Of a stretch of DNA of 64,000 nucleotides, positions 40,953 to 53,079 are shown piece after piece (within the stretch, counting starts at the first letter, position 1; each line of letters opens with the position of its first letter). The notes beneath the pieces are model-generated. The model did no database searches. It worked only from the letters and a program-made list of their open reading frames with translations, and had not been told where the DNA came from. This stretch comes from Trichoplax sp. H2 (Eukaryota > Placozoa > Uniplacotomia > Trichoplacea): the NCBI GenBank assembly GCA_003344405.1, contig NOWV01000054.1:62001-126000 (forward strand), in the 5' to 3' direction. The translations under genes were made by a program, and so were the position numbers.

Positions 40953-43167
40953 ATGGATTTACTCCATTGGCCAGGAGATTATGGACTGGCATCCATCGAT
41001 GTCGATTGCCTACATGTTATGGTATGTTGTACAATGGTTTCCATTTCAATTGGAAAGATAACCATCAATTATGAATGAGATGACTAAAAATGGCATTGTT
41101 GTTTGCATGTTTGGAGCTGATAGCATTGTCATTTCTGCTTCGATAGTGCTAGAATCACCTTTAGTTGGAGAATCGTACTTAGTTGCAATAATATGTTTTC
41201 ACGTAATACCCTCATTTTAGCTACAGTGATATCGAAAATAGAGGCCAGGTTGATATCTTCTTGTATCGTGTATGAGTTGGACATATTCGTATTTCACTTT
41301 GCTTCGCTATGAGTCAACACTGGTAGCAGATGGAGCTCCTAGGGATCGATCCCAACCAAATCAACCACCGTTTGCAGTAGAGTGATAACATTCCAATGAT
41401 TTATTAGCCTTTAATTCAGCTTGCTAGCGTGATTTCTGTTAATGAAATGACCGATCTTAAAGAGTAATCTATTGCTGTAGCATGCGTAGGTTTTACAAGT
41501 CAGAATGAAACCCTGACCTTGCATTACACTATATTCATAGAAAATGTACAATATTATGGACAAGTTGTCAATGCCCAAATTTCCCCAATTTAAATATCAT
41601 ATTTTCCTATTGCAATGATGACTACAAAATTATAGAAAAAGAAATTTATTGAAGTTTTCCTTGATGTACAGTATACTAAGGGTAAACGCACTCATCTTTA
41701 GGCTTACTGCAAAATGGCCAATATCGACATCCAGTTCAAGAAATACTCAAATACATTCAAAACACCTAATGGTATACTCGTATATGTCAATGTACTAATT
41801 CGCATGAGATATATTCGTGTAGCTGTATTCAATACATTTGTATTGACTATCGTATGCTATACTATACGAGTAGGTAAACTCCCTCTCCTACGAGGAGAAA
41901 ATGATGTCATCGATGGGAAAGAGAGGATCATAAAACACTTAAAACAGGTAGATGATTTGATGTATAATAATTCCAATTAGATGGTAAATGATTTATTTTC
42001 GTCATCATTGACTGACAAAGTGCAAGGTGCAATATGTAGTGTATCGTTCATAATCTCCTACTACCAACTCACTAAAATTAATTGCCATGATATTTAGGAA
42101 AGAGATTTGGAAGAGGGTCTGGATGGTAAAGTCCGGGCGGATATTTTAGCCTTTACAACATTGGTAGAAACGAAATTAAAGCCAGCCGTGGTAGATAATT
42201 AAATTGAATTGCCGAAATTTATGCGTTTAAATAAATTCCTTTATTACTGATCCTTAATGACACGTTTCATTTCACTATGACGACAGTTATATCTAAGCTG
42301 GGTAGATAGTGAAAATTTTACAAAGGTATCAAGGAAATGGTACGCAAACGTTCTTCCTTTTCCATTAAATTATGTTGTTCCTGGTAAATTACATAGGCAA
42401 GCTAATAGTTACGTAGAGGCTTCATACAATTTAGATGAAAAGGCTATAGGTATTCAGGTTTGTGTACTAAAATGAATGTTTCTGCTGTACTTGCTGCTAT
42501 TCTATTCAGAATTGCTATATAACAAGGGCTGTATTATTTCTAGGTTCTCAATACAGCTAAATGTTGTATTGATTTGTTAGCTGATCGACTAGGCGAATTA
42601 AATTTTTTTTGTGGTAGTCGGTAAGTTGACCAAATTAATTTTGATAATATCTGCCTCGGAGTTGAACAAATGATGTCAATGATATCCTGCTTTGAAGGTA
42701 TAGTGAAATTGATACATGATTTTTAATTTATTATTTTGCTATGTTGCTTTTCAGGCCAACATCACTCGATGCGATAGTTTACGCATATCTCGCAATCATT
42801 TGTAAAATTCAGCTTCACAATAATATCCTAAAGCCTCATTTACAGCGTTATCCTAACCTTGTCAATCTAGTCGATCGAATTCACAGAAATTATTTCCCTT
42901 CTAAAGAAGGTAATTGACGAATTTCGATGTTATGATTGCTATGCATACAGTACCTTAATTAAAGTATGATTTTTTTTAATCTTAACAATGCTATTAGAGC
43001 CATCCACGCCTTCTGTAAGTAGCAGCGATTTTAGACTAGTAGATAAACTATACTTTGCTGGAATGGCTATTGGTGCTACGTTAGCGTACACTGTTTTAAG
43101 TGGTTTCGTAACTATTGCTGCTGTTGATGAAGATGAAGATGATATGGTTGATTTTGATGATGAGTGA
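40953..43167 (+). CDS. MTX1: Metaxin-1-like mitochondrial outer-membrane protein, 8 exons
   Basis: Metaxins are GST-fold proteins of the mitochondrial outer membrane that work with the SAM complex in beta-barrel import and also link mitochondria to motors. Exons: 40953-41021, 41702-41771, 41874-41947, 42098-42190, 42287-42457, 42544-42620, 42755-42909, 42998-43167. They total 879 nt (292 aa), in frame throughout. Matches to metaxin-1/3: the start MDLLHWPGDYGLASIDVDCL (human MTX1 has CWSGGWGLPSVDLDSL), GKLPLLRGENDVI, ERIIKHL, DILAFTTLVETKLKP, RKWYANVLPFPLNYVVPGK, and the GST-C part RPTSLDAIVYAYLA. The last exon carries a C-terminal hydrophobic segment (YFAGMAIGATLAYTVLSG) and an acidic tail, fitting a tail anchor. 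AATAAA near 43431 is a likely polyadenylation signal. Confidence 0.95.
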
Positions 43168-43725
43168 CATTTTGTTACGGCGCCCATAGATATATAGCTA
43201 TTACTGAATTGTATTACTTTGTGCCGGAATCTGTCGTAACGATAGTAATTTAAAGTAAGTGGATGTTATTATACGACTGAAGGGCTTTTCGTATGATGCT
43301 TGCATCGATGAGTTATTGTGGATGATGCTTTCCTAACTTGCCAACAATTTAGAGATGCGATATTGAATACTTTACTAAGACGACTCTAGCAGCTACAGTA
43401 ATTGGATCTATTTAATGGATTTTTACATGGAATAAACTTTTATTTTATTATCATTTATTAAATATATAATACTGTACGCCTACTTTCGATTGCCAAAAGC
43501 GCGGCTTGGTTCAGTCTAAAAGCCAATCTTGTACAGGTGTAACTCACTACAGTAAGATTGTTTATCGTTTCATATGTCATGAGCTGCCTATGAGACATAA
43601 AAAGGTGTCAATACATGTAGAATAGACTGTATTAACGATGGCTGTTACCTAGTGATTTAATTATATTGCAGTAAGCTCTCCTTTGTGATGCTTATTTTAC
43701 TCGTATAAAAAATATTTTACTGCAG

Positions 43726-43785
43726 CAGGCCTTGGAAGGCATAATAAGAAAAGATAATAAACGACAACCTTGGATTACTCCAAAG
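43726..43785 (+). other. Orphan exon candidate
   Basis: A 20-codon open stretch (QALEGIIRKDNKRQPWITPK) is flanked by a good acceptor (TTTACTGCAG) and donor (AAG|GTATCT). Neighbouring protein-like pieces occur near 43320-43390 and 43920-43990. No partner exons could be joined with confidence and no family was recognised; it may be a gene relic. Confidence 0.25.
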
Positions 43786-45467
43786 GTATCTCTTTAGAGG
43801 TTTAAGGCAAAACTTATGGCGAGAAACAGACCTCTACTATCCAAGTTCATCTGTTACGTACCAACGTCGATTCCTTGCATCTTTCAATAATTTAATGAGT
43901 TTCATGTCCAAATTTTAGATGTAATTTATTTTACAAATCCTGCAACTAGACTGTTACTGGCAGTGTATCAAGTTTACACACTCATAAGAAATTAGCTCAA
44001 CCCATCTTTATCAGCTACATTGACTATTAGATTGCTACAACGATAGGCTGAAGCCATGTTTCAACTTACTGTGCCAATATTCTAATGGCCAGATGATCAG
44101 ATATGATACCTGTAAAGTGTACATTTATTGTATGTCTAAATGCCCTGATAATTCGAAAATCAATATACGAGTACGTAGTAAAATTCAAAATAGGATTTTA
44201 GCTAACGTTAAATGAGCTCAACCGTTTGCAATCATGTTCAGTATCCATCGAATCGAGTTACTAAACGAAGGAATCTCCAGTCCAATCGAATGTGGAAACT
44301 GGGGACTGCTAACCCTAGCACTTAATCTATTCAATTAAGGAAAGGAGTCGCTGGATGAATTGCAGTAGCAGACTGTGTTTCGTCACCACTTCGCTACTTT
44401 ACCACCCGGCACTACTCTTCTTTCGAGTAATCCCTGTTACCATTTAAGCTTTAACCGTGCTGTACGTGTACAGTACAGGTATTATTTTACCAACATTGAC
44501 AGACAGATGGATCATCTTGAGCAACCAACAAGACTACTAAATTCTTCTCTCCATGCAAAACGATGCTTACTCATCGATACCAAATTATAGACTACTAGTA
44601 ATTTCGAGTAGTCCATCCGTCGAGAAAATAAGAATGAGTGTCCATGGCCAAATTCTCATTCTTATTTTCTTCACTCCCTTTTAATAAAAGCGTTTTCATC
44701 TTCATTTTTAAGAGGTGGGATAAAACCTAGTGGAGATCATTTTGGGGTGGGATGGGAGATTATTGCGCATGACCATTAGCCGAAAAATGAAAGGCGGACT
44801 ACTTAATTATTAGAAGAAAAGCTAGTCATGGACTACAGTACTGTACTGTGCTAGCATGGACTAGTAGAGGAAAGAAGAAGAACTCTATCGGGCATAGACT
44901 ACTAGAAGAGGTATTTTCCAATTCATAGTCCTAGCCTGCTCTGCACTCAACTACTCATTAGTCACCTACGTCCTATAGTACAGTCCGTTATTTCTGAGTA
45001 GTTTCTGAATCGCGTTAAAACCAAGTGTTTCAACACTGGTTAAAACCGAACCGGCACGGCCAGCTTGTCTGTCATTCACCTTGTCAACCAACACTTTGAC
45101 TGATTAATTAGCTTACTGCACTAATATCTCTCTTATTTTCTTTTAATAGCTCAGGCTATATCGAGCGCATTTTAGTCTAGCCTAGGTCTGATTGAAATCC
45201 TCTCTGGTGAATTAGAATACTAGTCGTAGAACTCCAATCTGGTCTTATACATTACCTTGAATCGTGTCCATTTTGGATAGTAGTAATTGGAAACCGGTAC
45301 GGAACAGTTCTACGACCTTCAAAGAGCAAGGTCGTATTTCCATGCGTATCTTAGTAACTGGACTTTAAAGTCAAGCCTATCAATCCATGCGATATTGGAT
45401 ACTAGTCGATGCTGTTTTGCAACATTATTATTTAGAAATTCTAATTGATTGAAGTGAATCCACTATC
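43786..45467. other. Intergenic region upstream of SLC25A15
   Basis: Apart from the hairpin, this holds two small GTAC-rich patches (44460-44480 'gctgtacgtgtacagtacag' and 44833-44850) resembling the larger clusters near metaxin and arfaptin. An open frame at 44375-44590 has no family support. Confidence 0.4.
44623..44670. repeat. Perfect 16-bp inverted repeat (hairpin)
   Basis: Arms 44623-44638 (agaaaataagaatgag) and 44655-44670 are exact reverse complements around a 16-nt loop. Surrounding sequence (44580-44910) repeats short 'gactact'/'ctagta' motifs. There is no flanking coding sequence. It could be the remnant of a small inverted-repeat element. Confidence 0.8.
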
Positions 45468-47142
45468 ATGGACAAGAACAGTAATAGTCGCTCTCCTGGA
45501 CGTAAGGAAGTATCGGTCAGGGAGTCGTCGACTCTTACCTATATTTCGCAGTTAATCAAAGATACTGTAGCCGGTGCTGCTGCAGGTGCGGCGTGCGTGG
45601 TAGCTGGCCAACCGCTTGATACTGTCAAAGTCAAGATGCAAACTTTTTCCCATTTATATCGAGGTTCATTGCAGTGCTTTATGCAAACATTCAAAAGTGA
45701 AGGTTTAAGAGGCCTATATGCTGGTTCCTCGCCAGCATTTCTTACCAATGTTGCTGAAAATTCTGTCCTATTCTTGAGCTATGGTCAATGTTTGAGTGCT
45801 ACGCAATACCTATTTCATAAAGATTCGATTGAAGACCTAAAGCCAGTCCATCGAGCGATTGCAGGAAGCATGGCTGCTGTTGTTGCTACTTTGGTCATAT
45901 GTCCAACAGGTTGATTAGATGGTGTATGTGTAGTTTAGCTTGAATTTGTTATAAACTAAGATAAACACCAGTTATTGTAGAAAAAGCAGCCATTCATACG
46001 GTGGTAATGTAGTACAACAATGAAATGAATATTATTATACCATACAACTTAATCCACTAAGTAAGCCATATTGAGGACAATTCGTTCCAGTAGTTCTTCA
46101 TCGACGTGCAGTAACAGCTAACATTGACGCTTTGTCTTGATTGTATTATTCTTTTTGCAAATGATTACAGAATTGGTTAAATGTCGTCTCCAAGCACATG
46201 CACAACTCGTGGAAAAAATGTTAAGTGAAGGAGTTGCAAAGTCAAAAATTCCCAAACAGTAAATCTAATCTATTATTATTTGCTATTACTGCTCGGATGC
46301 AAGGTTACATTCTTCACAATTGTAGGATTGCTAAGGGCTCATTTATTCTTCAATCTAGAATGTCTTCACTAAAAGTCCTATCAAGTGTTTTACGAGAAGA
46401 AGGAATTCGTGGATTATATCGTGGCTATTCAAGTACACTAATACGAGATCCTGGTGGATATTTCTTTTTTTTCTTTGGTTATGAATTTACAAAGAAAGCT
46501 CTAACACCTAAAGATTCTGAACCTGGTTGTTATTCCCTTGATCAATTATAACATCAAATAGTTCTCAATGAATTGATGCGTAGATTGAAGCTAATACATT
46601 CAGTGATTCGTTGTTACTGTATTCGCCATATTGTTAATGTTATACGTAAATTCTACAGGTGTATTAACAACAATGTTTGCTGGCGGTATGGGAGGTGCTG
46701 CATTATGGACTGTAATATATCCTTTAGATTTGGTAAAATCGAGGCAACAGGTCAGATAATAATTAATTGAACGCCGTTAAAGTGACATTTTATTCGTTCT
46801 TAACTGTAAAACTTGAAAATGATTATGTACATATATTGATGCTAAGGTATTTGCTAAAGCTGAACAGCGTGGATTTGTTAGGATGCTTTCCGAAATATCA
46901 CGGACTACAGGTACTATCTTCGCCTGTAAAACTGTCATATCGTAAATTGCTGCATACTCCGATAAGCACGTTTGAAACAACATAATGAAGGGCTGTTGTA
47001 GTAATAGTTTCTTATTACTTACTTGCATTAAACAGGATTTTCATCACTATACCGCGGATTAGCACCAACCATAATTCGTTCCTTTCCGGCTAATGGAGCC
47101 TTGTTTTTGACATATGAATATACTAAAAAATTACTGGCTTAG
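45468..47142 (+). CDS. SLC25A15: Mitochondrial ornithine transporter (SLC25A15-like), 6 exons
   Basis: Inner-membrane carrier exchanging ornithine and citrulline (plus Lys/Arg) between cytosol and matrix, as in the urea cycle and polyamine/arginine metabolism. Exons: 45468-45909, 46171-46258, 46359-46525, 46659-46750, 46847-46910, 47036-47142; 960 nt, 319 aa, in frame. It has three ~100-residue carrier repeats, each with the PX[D/E]XX[K/R] signature: [30 protein letters not shown]. Ornithine-carrier features shared with human ORNT1 include [34 protein letters not shown], the phenylalanine-rich [12 protein letters not shown], and [17 protein letters not shown] at the C-terminus. The start was chosen at the first ATG of the open exon; it leaves a ~35-residue Ser/Arg-rich extension ahead of repeat 1. 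The exon 4-5 boundary uses AAG|GTATTT and is the least certain junction. Confidence 0.94.
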
Positions 47143-50100
47143 CATAGAGTCTCTCTTATGAAATTAGGATATGACCTTAATTTTATTCATCGAATTTAAG
47201 AATCTTTTAAGCAATAGATTAGCATATATTATTTAATTTTATGCCAAGTTTTATTTATATTTATATTTTAATGTCAAAAAAGATAAATACGTCCTTTGCT
47301 TTGAAAACACTTGAAGGGAAATACTACGTTTAACAAGTTAAATGCTTGACGCTATTGCGGATTTTCTAAATAGTCCATCGTGTTGTAGAAATGACGCAAA
47401 TTAACTTTCATTTCATTTAATATTATGATAGTATTAAAGAAAAACGAATTGCCATATCGATTTTTTAATTGTAAATTTTATTTGATCATAAATATGGCAA
47501 CGTTAAATTACTGGCACGTAAACCTCTGTGTGTATATTTAAAGCATTGATGCAAGCGGAACGTTTAAGATATGATTGAAAATACAACGTACGTGTCAACA
47601 ACATCGTTTGACATTAATTATAAATTCTAGAACAGGTATTTGTTCCAAGGCCACGCTATGTAGTAAGATTTTTTATAGTATTTAAGGTTTTCAAAACAAT
47701 TTGTTAATTCTGAATGGCATTGGAATATTATTATAAACCTGTATTCGTGCATTGCTAGTGTCCATTTATTGCATAAGACTAGAGTATTTTTTTAAAAGTA
47801 CAAATAGGCTTTAGAGAATAACAGTCATATAGTTAATGCTTTTCCTTCATACTACAACTTTATGACCACATAGAATTAATTATATAGAGTCTGGCAATTC
47901 AACATAAAATCGTACTAAATTTGGTTAACGATTTTTGTTAAGATGCAAACATTAATTGCTGATTTATGCGCTTTAAAAAGTATTTCTAGATGGTACTGAT
48001 CTCGACCAAGACCTATTGTAGTGGTATGCTAGGTTTAAATCGATATAACTAGTTCAAGTCGCTTACAAGGCAGTCTAGTTACTAAGGCATGAAATTTACT
48101 ACAGGCCTAGAATTTCATTTGTTAAATAAATATTTGCAAGGAGCCATTATTTTCGTGAGAACATAAACGTTTACACCGTATGATAATTTAGTTGCTAAGC
48201 CACAAAATTTCTTTAAAAAATAATACACTTTCGTTAAATAAAGATCTTGATTTACAGAAACCAACTGGGTCAATTTATTATAGCAAACATATAATCTGCT
48301 TTGCCAAATAATGCGTAAAAATAATCACATGTGCTATTGCAACTATACACCAGAATTATAATATTTACGGTTCTATTACTGCTACACCGGAAAACCCGGT
48401 AATTATAAGGTTGAAATTATATCGGCTGTCAAGGAAATAGTGTGGGCTATTTGATCCTGTTCGATAGGAATGATCAAAGACCTCATCCGGCAGCTTTATA
48501 CCTTGAACTGGAAGCCATAACTAGTATTAAAAGATGATGTTATAGACTATAAAGAATCTAGTTGATATTATAATCGTTCAAATCGCGATAATTAAAGTTA
48601 TTCTCAAATATGATTCATTCAGTATAATCAAGAAAGCAATAAATCATAATGATACCACTGAAATAGTAACCGGCTCTATTACTGTTATTAAATCATGTAA
48701 AATAAGTATCACAAACAATAACGTTCAATAAGATACCCGGACGGAATTGAGACCAACAGTTCAGTAATTAAGCAGCATGTTACACAATTGCAGAATAATC
48801 ACAACAACATCAGTTGCATTGTCTTCGCGTATCCCTATCATAAGTCTGCTTATTAGCTAGATAAATCATTAAAAGTTCTACAGTTGTATAATAGTAATAC
48901 AATATTATATTTTCGTAAAAATAATAATCAAGTAATGTAGGTATTTACTTTTTTGGCAATTTGTACGCTTGCCACTAAAATTAAAATCAGAATTTTTGGT
49001 TGTATTCTGATATTGCAAAGAAACTATGACGTCGATCAGTTTACGAGATTTTCAAGTTAATAGCCAATTTATCTTCTTAACTTTTGCAAATTAAATTTTC
49101 TATCAAATAAGCCTTTGGATTCATCTACTTTCTTCTCAGTTCTTAGCTGTAAATACTCATTAATGTAATTAACTCTACAATTATAGAAGCCAATCGTGCT
49201 GTCTGACATTATTTTCGGGAGCAAAGATACGTTTGTATACATTGCAGGTGCAATACGAAAATTTAAAATATCTAATAATTCGAATAGATAATAATTACAC
49301 CTTAGCAAACCTATTGTTGCAACCGACTGAGTGATAATTGTACTAATTATAGCTAATTAGATAGTTGTCGTCTATGGTAGTTGATCCTAATTTATTGACA
49401 ACTAGTATTGACACTACAATGATTGTTAATGTAATTGCAACAATAAAAAAATGCTACATTAGTTTTTTTAAGTGCGTATTTTATAATTTTTTTATCTTAA
49501 TTTTAATTTACTATCGGATTCGGCATTTGAGATATTTAGCAAACATAAATATTTTAGCAGTATTGCTATCTAAAGGGCTAAGAATGATTTAGTAACATGC
49601 TAAGATAGACGTATGCGAATATGGTTGCCGCTAAATGATTTTAAATGTTTAATATAAACATACTGAACTAAAACTATAATTCATAGATAACCAAACTTTG
49701 ATATTTGTCTTATTTCAATATTTCATGAATAGACGATATTTTTCAGATTAAGTATAGTATATATATCTATTTCATTTAAATCCCTGACGGAATTTATATA
49801 ATGTATGGTAGATAAATAATGATGTATTTAAATGTTTGGAATTCAGTTGTTACTTAATTTAAGAGCATGCACAGATTTAAAGTGAGCAAACGGATATTAT
49901 TTTACTATAGCATACTATTAATCATCTTTCTAATAATATACTTGTATATGCATGCACAAAAACTAAATTTGTAAAAAAAACTGATGTAACTCCCAAGCTT
50001 TAACAGTAGTGAAGCAATAACCTGAAAGACCATCGATATAAAGATTGGCAGTTTATTTAAAAAGTATATACCCGTTAAATACCTTCTAATACATCAAATT

Positions 50101-50363
50101 GTATTGATACATTCAAATAACAATATTTATTGTCAGTATAGTAATTTCTCTTATTTTTATCACATCAATTTGTGGATTGATAGGCAGTAATTCTTCATTA
50201 GTACAACACCATTGCATGTATATTCAACTTCCTTGAGCGAAATCGCATTAAGTTAATAATTTCCAAGGTAGTTTAATTTAATGAAATTTAGGTAAAATTC
50301 TATCGTCAACCTCAATATGAAAAAGAATGCAGCGATCACTGTAACTTGCTGCAGTTAGAATAA
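47143..50363. other. Intergenic, no feature recognised
   Basis: AT-rich sequence between the ornithine carrier and the convergent GPCR. Small open frames (for example 49069-49308 and 49365-49592) have no domain, splice or compositional support. Confidence 0.4.
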
Positions 50364-51518
50364 TTAGGTGGATACTACTCTTATAGGTTTAAAGCAATTG
50401 CAAAGTAATCGTAACCATTTTGGGCTGTGAGATCTAAAATGGCTATTAAAATAACCATAAATAATTGCATTATAAGCAATACAAGTATAGTTTAAAATGA
50501 TAAAGCTATCGACTAGGATCATTCTATTTCGAATATCTTTAATTAAAACAAAGTCAAAATCAACTAGGATAAAAAAAACATAGTATGGTAAATTTGTTGC
50601 TATGAACAAGATCACAAAAGCAATAAATATCTTTACTACTTTTCTTTTCATTTTCAATCCATATTCATAATTAGAAAAGGTGTCTGTTCTGTTATACATT
50701 CTAGATTTATATTCTTGTGATTCTATTCCAACTGCGTTATTTGTAAATGCTGAATACCATAATTTCTTGACCATAATGCTATAGAGTATTGCCATGATAA
50801 TAACCGGTATTAGAAATACCGACAATATGAAAGGGGCCCAAGGTATGATATTAGCAAAGGTGAAATGTAAATTATTGGAAGAAGTACCAGTAGTATTTGA
50901 ATTTGTAGGCATTACAAGATGACATCGTTTAAAATCAGAAAATTTAATAACATTCACAAACATTACGAATGGTATCGAAAGTAGACCAGAAATTAGCCAG
51001 CAACAAGGTAAAAAGAGATAAACCCTACGACAAGTCAGTTTCAGGTGCGGCTTTAAAGGATAAACGATGGAAACGTAACGATCAATACAGATCGTAGTTA
51101 GAGTAATTGAAATCACCATGATACTACATGCTGGCACAAACCGATTTAATTTGCACGTAAAGTTGCTGAAAGGATAATGGTAGTATATTTCGGTGTAGTG
51201 AGTTAATTCATAGATTTTAATAGGCATCCTGACTATTCCTATTAGAATTCCTGCTACTGCAAGGTTGCATACTAACAAATTGATTGAATTTTTCAATCTC
51301 TTATTTGATGCAATAATCCATATTATAAGTAAATTACCAGGTATCGATATTACCATAACGATAATGTATAAGGTTACGATGACTATCGATGAAACCTCTA
51401 AAATTTGGTCTCTCTTATTATTTAATGTTGAGGATATTTCAGTTGTTGTAGTAGCAGTAAGGTTATAAGTGTAATCAATTTCTTCCATTGTAATACTTCG
51501 AAAGGCGTAAGTTCTCAA
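50364..51518 (-). CDS. Rhodopsin-class GPCR, neuropeptide-receptor-like, single exon
   Basis: A complete 384-residue seven-helix receptor in one exon. The N-terminus has an N-glycosylation site (NLT, residue 19). TM1 (~44-70) contains GN (61-62); TM2 contains LAVAG (86-90); Cys122 before TM3 and Cys199 in extracellular loop 2 can form the usual disulfide. TM3 ends in IDRYVSIVYP (145-154), the DRY motif. TM4 has Trp174; TM5 spans ~227-250, TM6 ~297-317 and TM7 ~333-354, ending NAIIY; a Cys pair (373, 375) in the tail could be palmitoylated. Overall look is the peptide-receptor branch, but I cannot name a ligand. Odd: the sodium-site Asp2.50 is Gly90, the TM6 CWxP motif reads TNLP (308-311), and NPxxY has Ala for Pro. 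Met11 is an alternative start. No neighbours suggest a ligand gene. Confidence 0.93.
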   Translation of the reverse strand: MRTYAFRSITMEEIDYTYNLTATTTTEISSTLNNKRDQILEVSSIVIVTLYIIVMVISIPGNLLIIWIIASNKRLKNSINLLVCNLAVAGILIGIVRMPIKIYELTHYTEIYYHYPFSNFTCKLNRFVPACSIMVISITLTTICIDRYVSIVYPLKPHLKLTCRRVYLFLPCCWLISGLLSIPFVMFVNVIKFSDFKRCHLVMPTNSNTTGTSSNNLHFTFANIIPWAPFILSVFLIPVIIMAILYSIMVKKLWYSAFTNNAVGIESQEYKSRMYNRTDTFSNYEYGLKMKRKVVKIFIAFVILFIATNLPYYVFFILVDFDFVLIKDIRNRMILVDSFIILNYTCIAYNAIIYGYFNSHFRSHSPKWLRLLCNCFKPIRVVST

Positions 51519-53079
51519 TGTTATCTACGTAAATGCTAAGTTTAAATCGATTGCGACTTGCTATATCAATTCACATACGTAGAAAGTTATGTCAGATATT
51601 TAAAATTTAACCAGTCGGAATAACAAGCAACCTATGGATAGCAGCCTGATAATTTATAACATTTGCAAGTAACTCGATAATTATCTATCTTACATTAGCC
51701 TATTATGTCAAATAATCCACAATTATTAGTAGTAATGACGGACAATGTCTAATTTAACCAGGTGTTTTCTAATTTCTTTTCTGTCTAGCTATGGGCTTAA
51801 TCAAGCAATTTGCTTATTATGATTATATGAATTTGAAGAATAAATTAATTTTTACTGTCTCTTAGTTACGGCCGCTATAATTACGTTTTTGGACAACACA
51901 ATTCCTGTTGCTAAAATATCGCAGAGTTAGAATTAGAGTTTGTTTATTCTTGATATAAAGGCAAGATTGTAGCTATCCAAATTTTGCATCAATTAAGTCC
52001 CATTATACATTGATTGATGATAATTACAAATAACTTACATTTGCATCAGGCAGATTCTTTGTTGCTGATCCAAGAATCAACTCTTCATTTTAAATAGGAT
52101 GCCTAACGATTGCAATATGTTCGTTGTTAGATTACATCTTAAATACTCTATTATAAGCCAAATATCAGAGCGTAATTATTCATTTTTAGTTAATGAATGA
52201 AGTTGCTAATTAGGAATGGAAATTTATAATTGAGAAGAAACAGAATAAAAATGATTAATCAGTTTATTACATAAGGTGATAACCTTGGGACAGAAATATT
52301 TTAAACATGATCATGAACATATCTTAATAATTAACTCTCTAAACGAGCGATATTGCATATTGCCTGCAGGAAAAATAATTTAAATGAAGTACTGTAACAT
52401 TATAACGTTATATATTATTTAGAAAGATCAGTTTGATAGAATTTTGAGAAATTATTAACAGTATATTAAAGAAATCGCAACGATTAAGTAAATGTGGTTT
52501 ATGGCTAAGAAAAAAAGTGCTAATTTTCAATAATATACTCAGAACCATCTTTATGTATTAATGTATACAGCCAATTTAGTGCTTGATCTATTGATACTTG
52601 TAATGGCTATTACAATAAAAAGCAAACGTTGAATGCAACACATGGTAACCTAAAACTTAACTATGTCCTACAGTATAAAAGTATAAGATTACAATTTTAC
52701 TGATATGCCTGATACTTGCAGTAAATAAGTTGACTCATTATTTTAATGATATACACTTGTAATTTGTAAAAGTCAAACTGCTACATCATAGACCATCACT
52801 AATCGGCAATATTTCTGCTAGTTCAATAAATTTTAGCCCCCCTCGTGAATGTCTTATAGCAAGTACCCTAACTAATAAATGTATTGCGATTATACATAAT
52901 GCTTTGATATAAACACCGTGTAATCTAATCCTATTGTAGATTATACTGTATTTCAGGCTATTACTAACATTTCTCATGTTTACTTATAGTTACGAAGTAG
53001 ATCTTACATTATCTGACTTAAATTTACTGATTACATTATCATCTTTGCAAACAACATAGGAAATTATATCTGATGCTAT
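51519..53079. other. Intergenic, no feature recognised
   Basis: Region 5' of the GPCR; presumably includes its promoter. No coding or RNA gene signal. Confidence 0.35.

Noticed and set aside
48050-48070. tRNA T-arm-like word (gttcaagtc)
   Set aside because: No matching acceptor stem, D-arm or anticodon arm could be formed around it.
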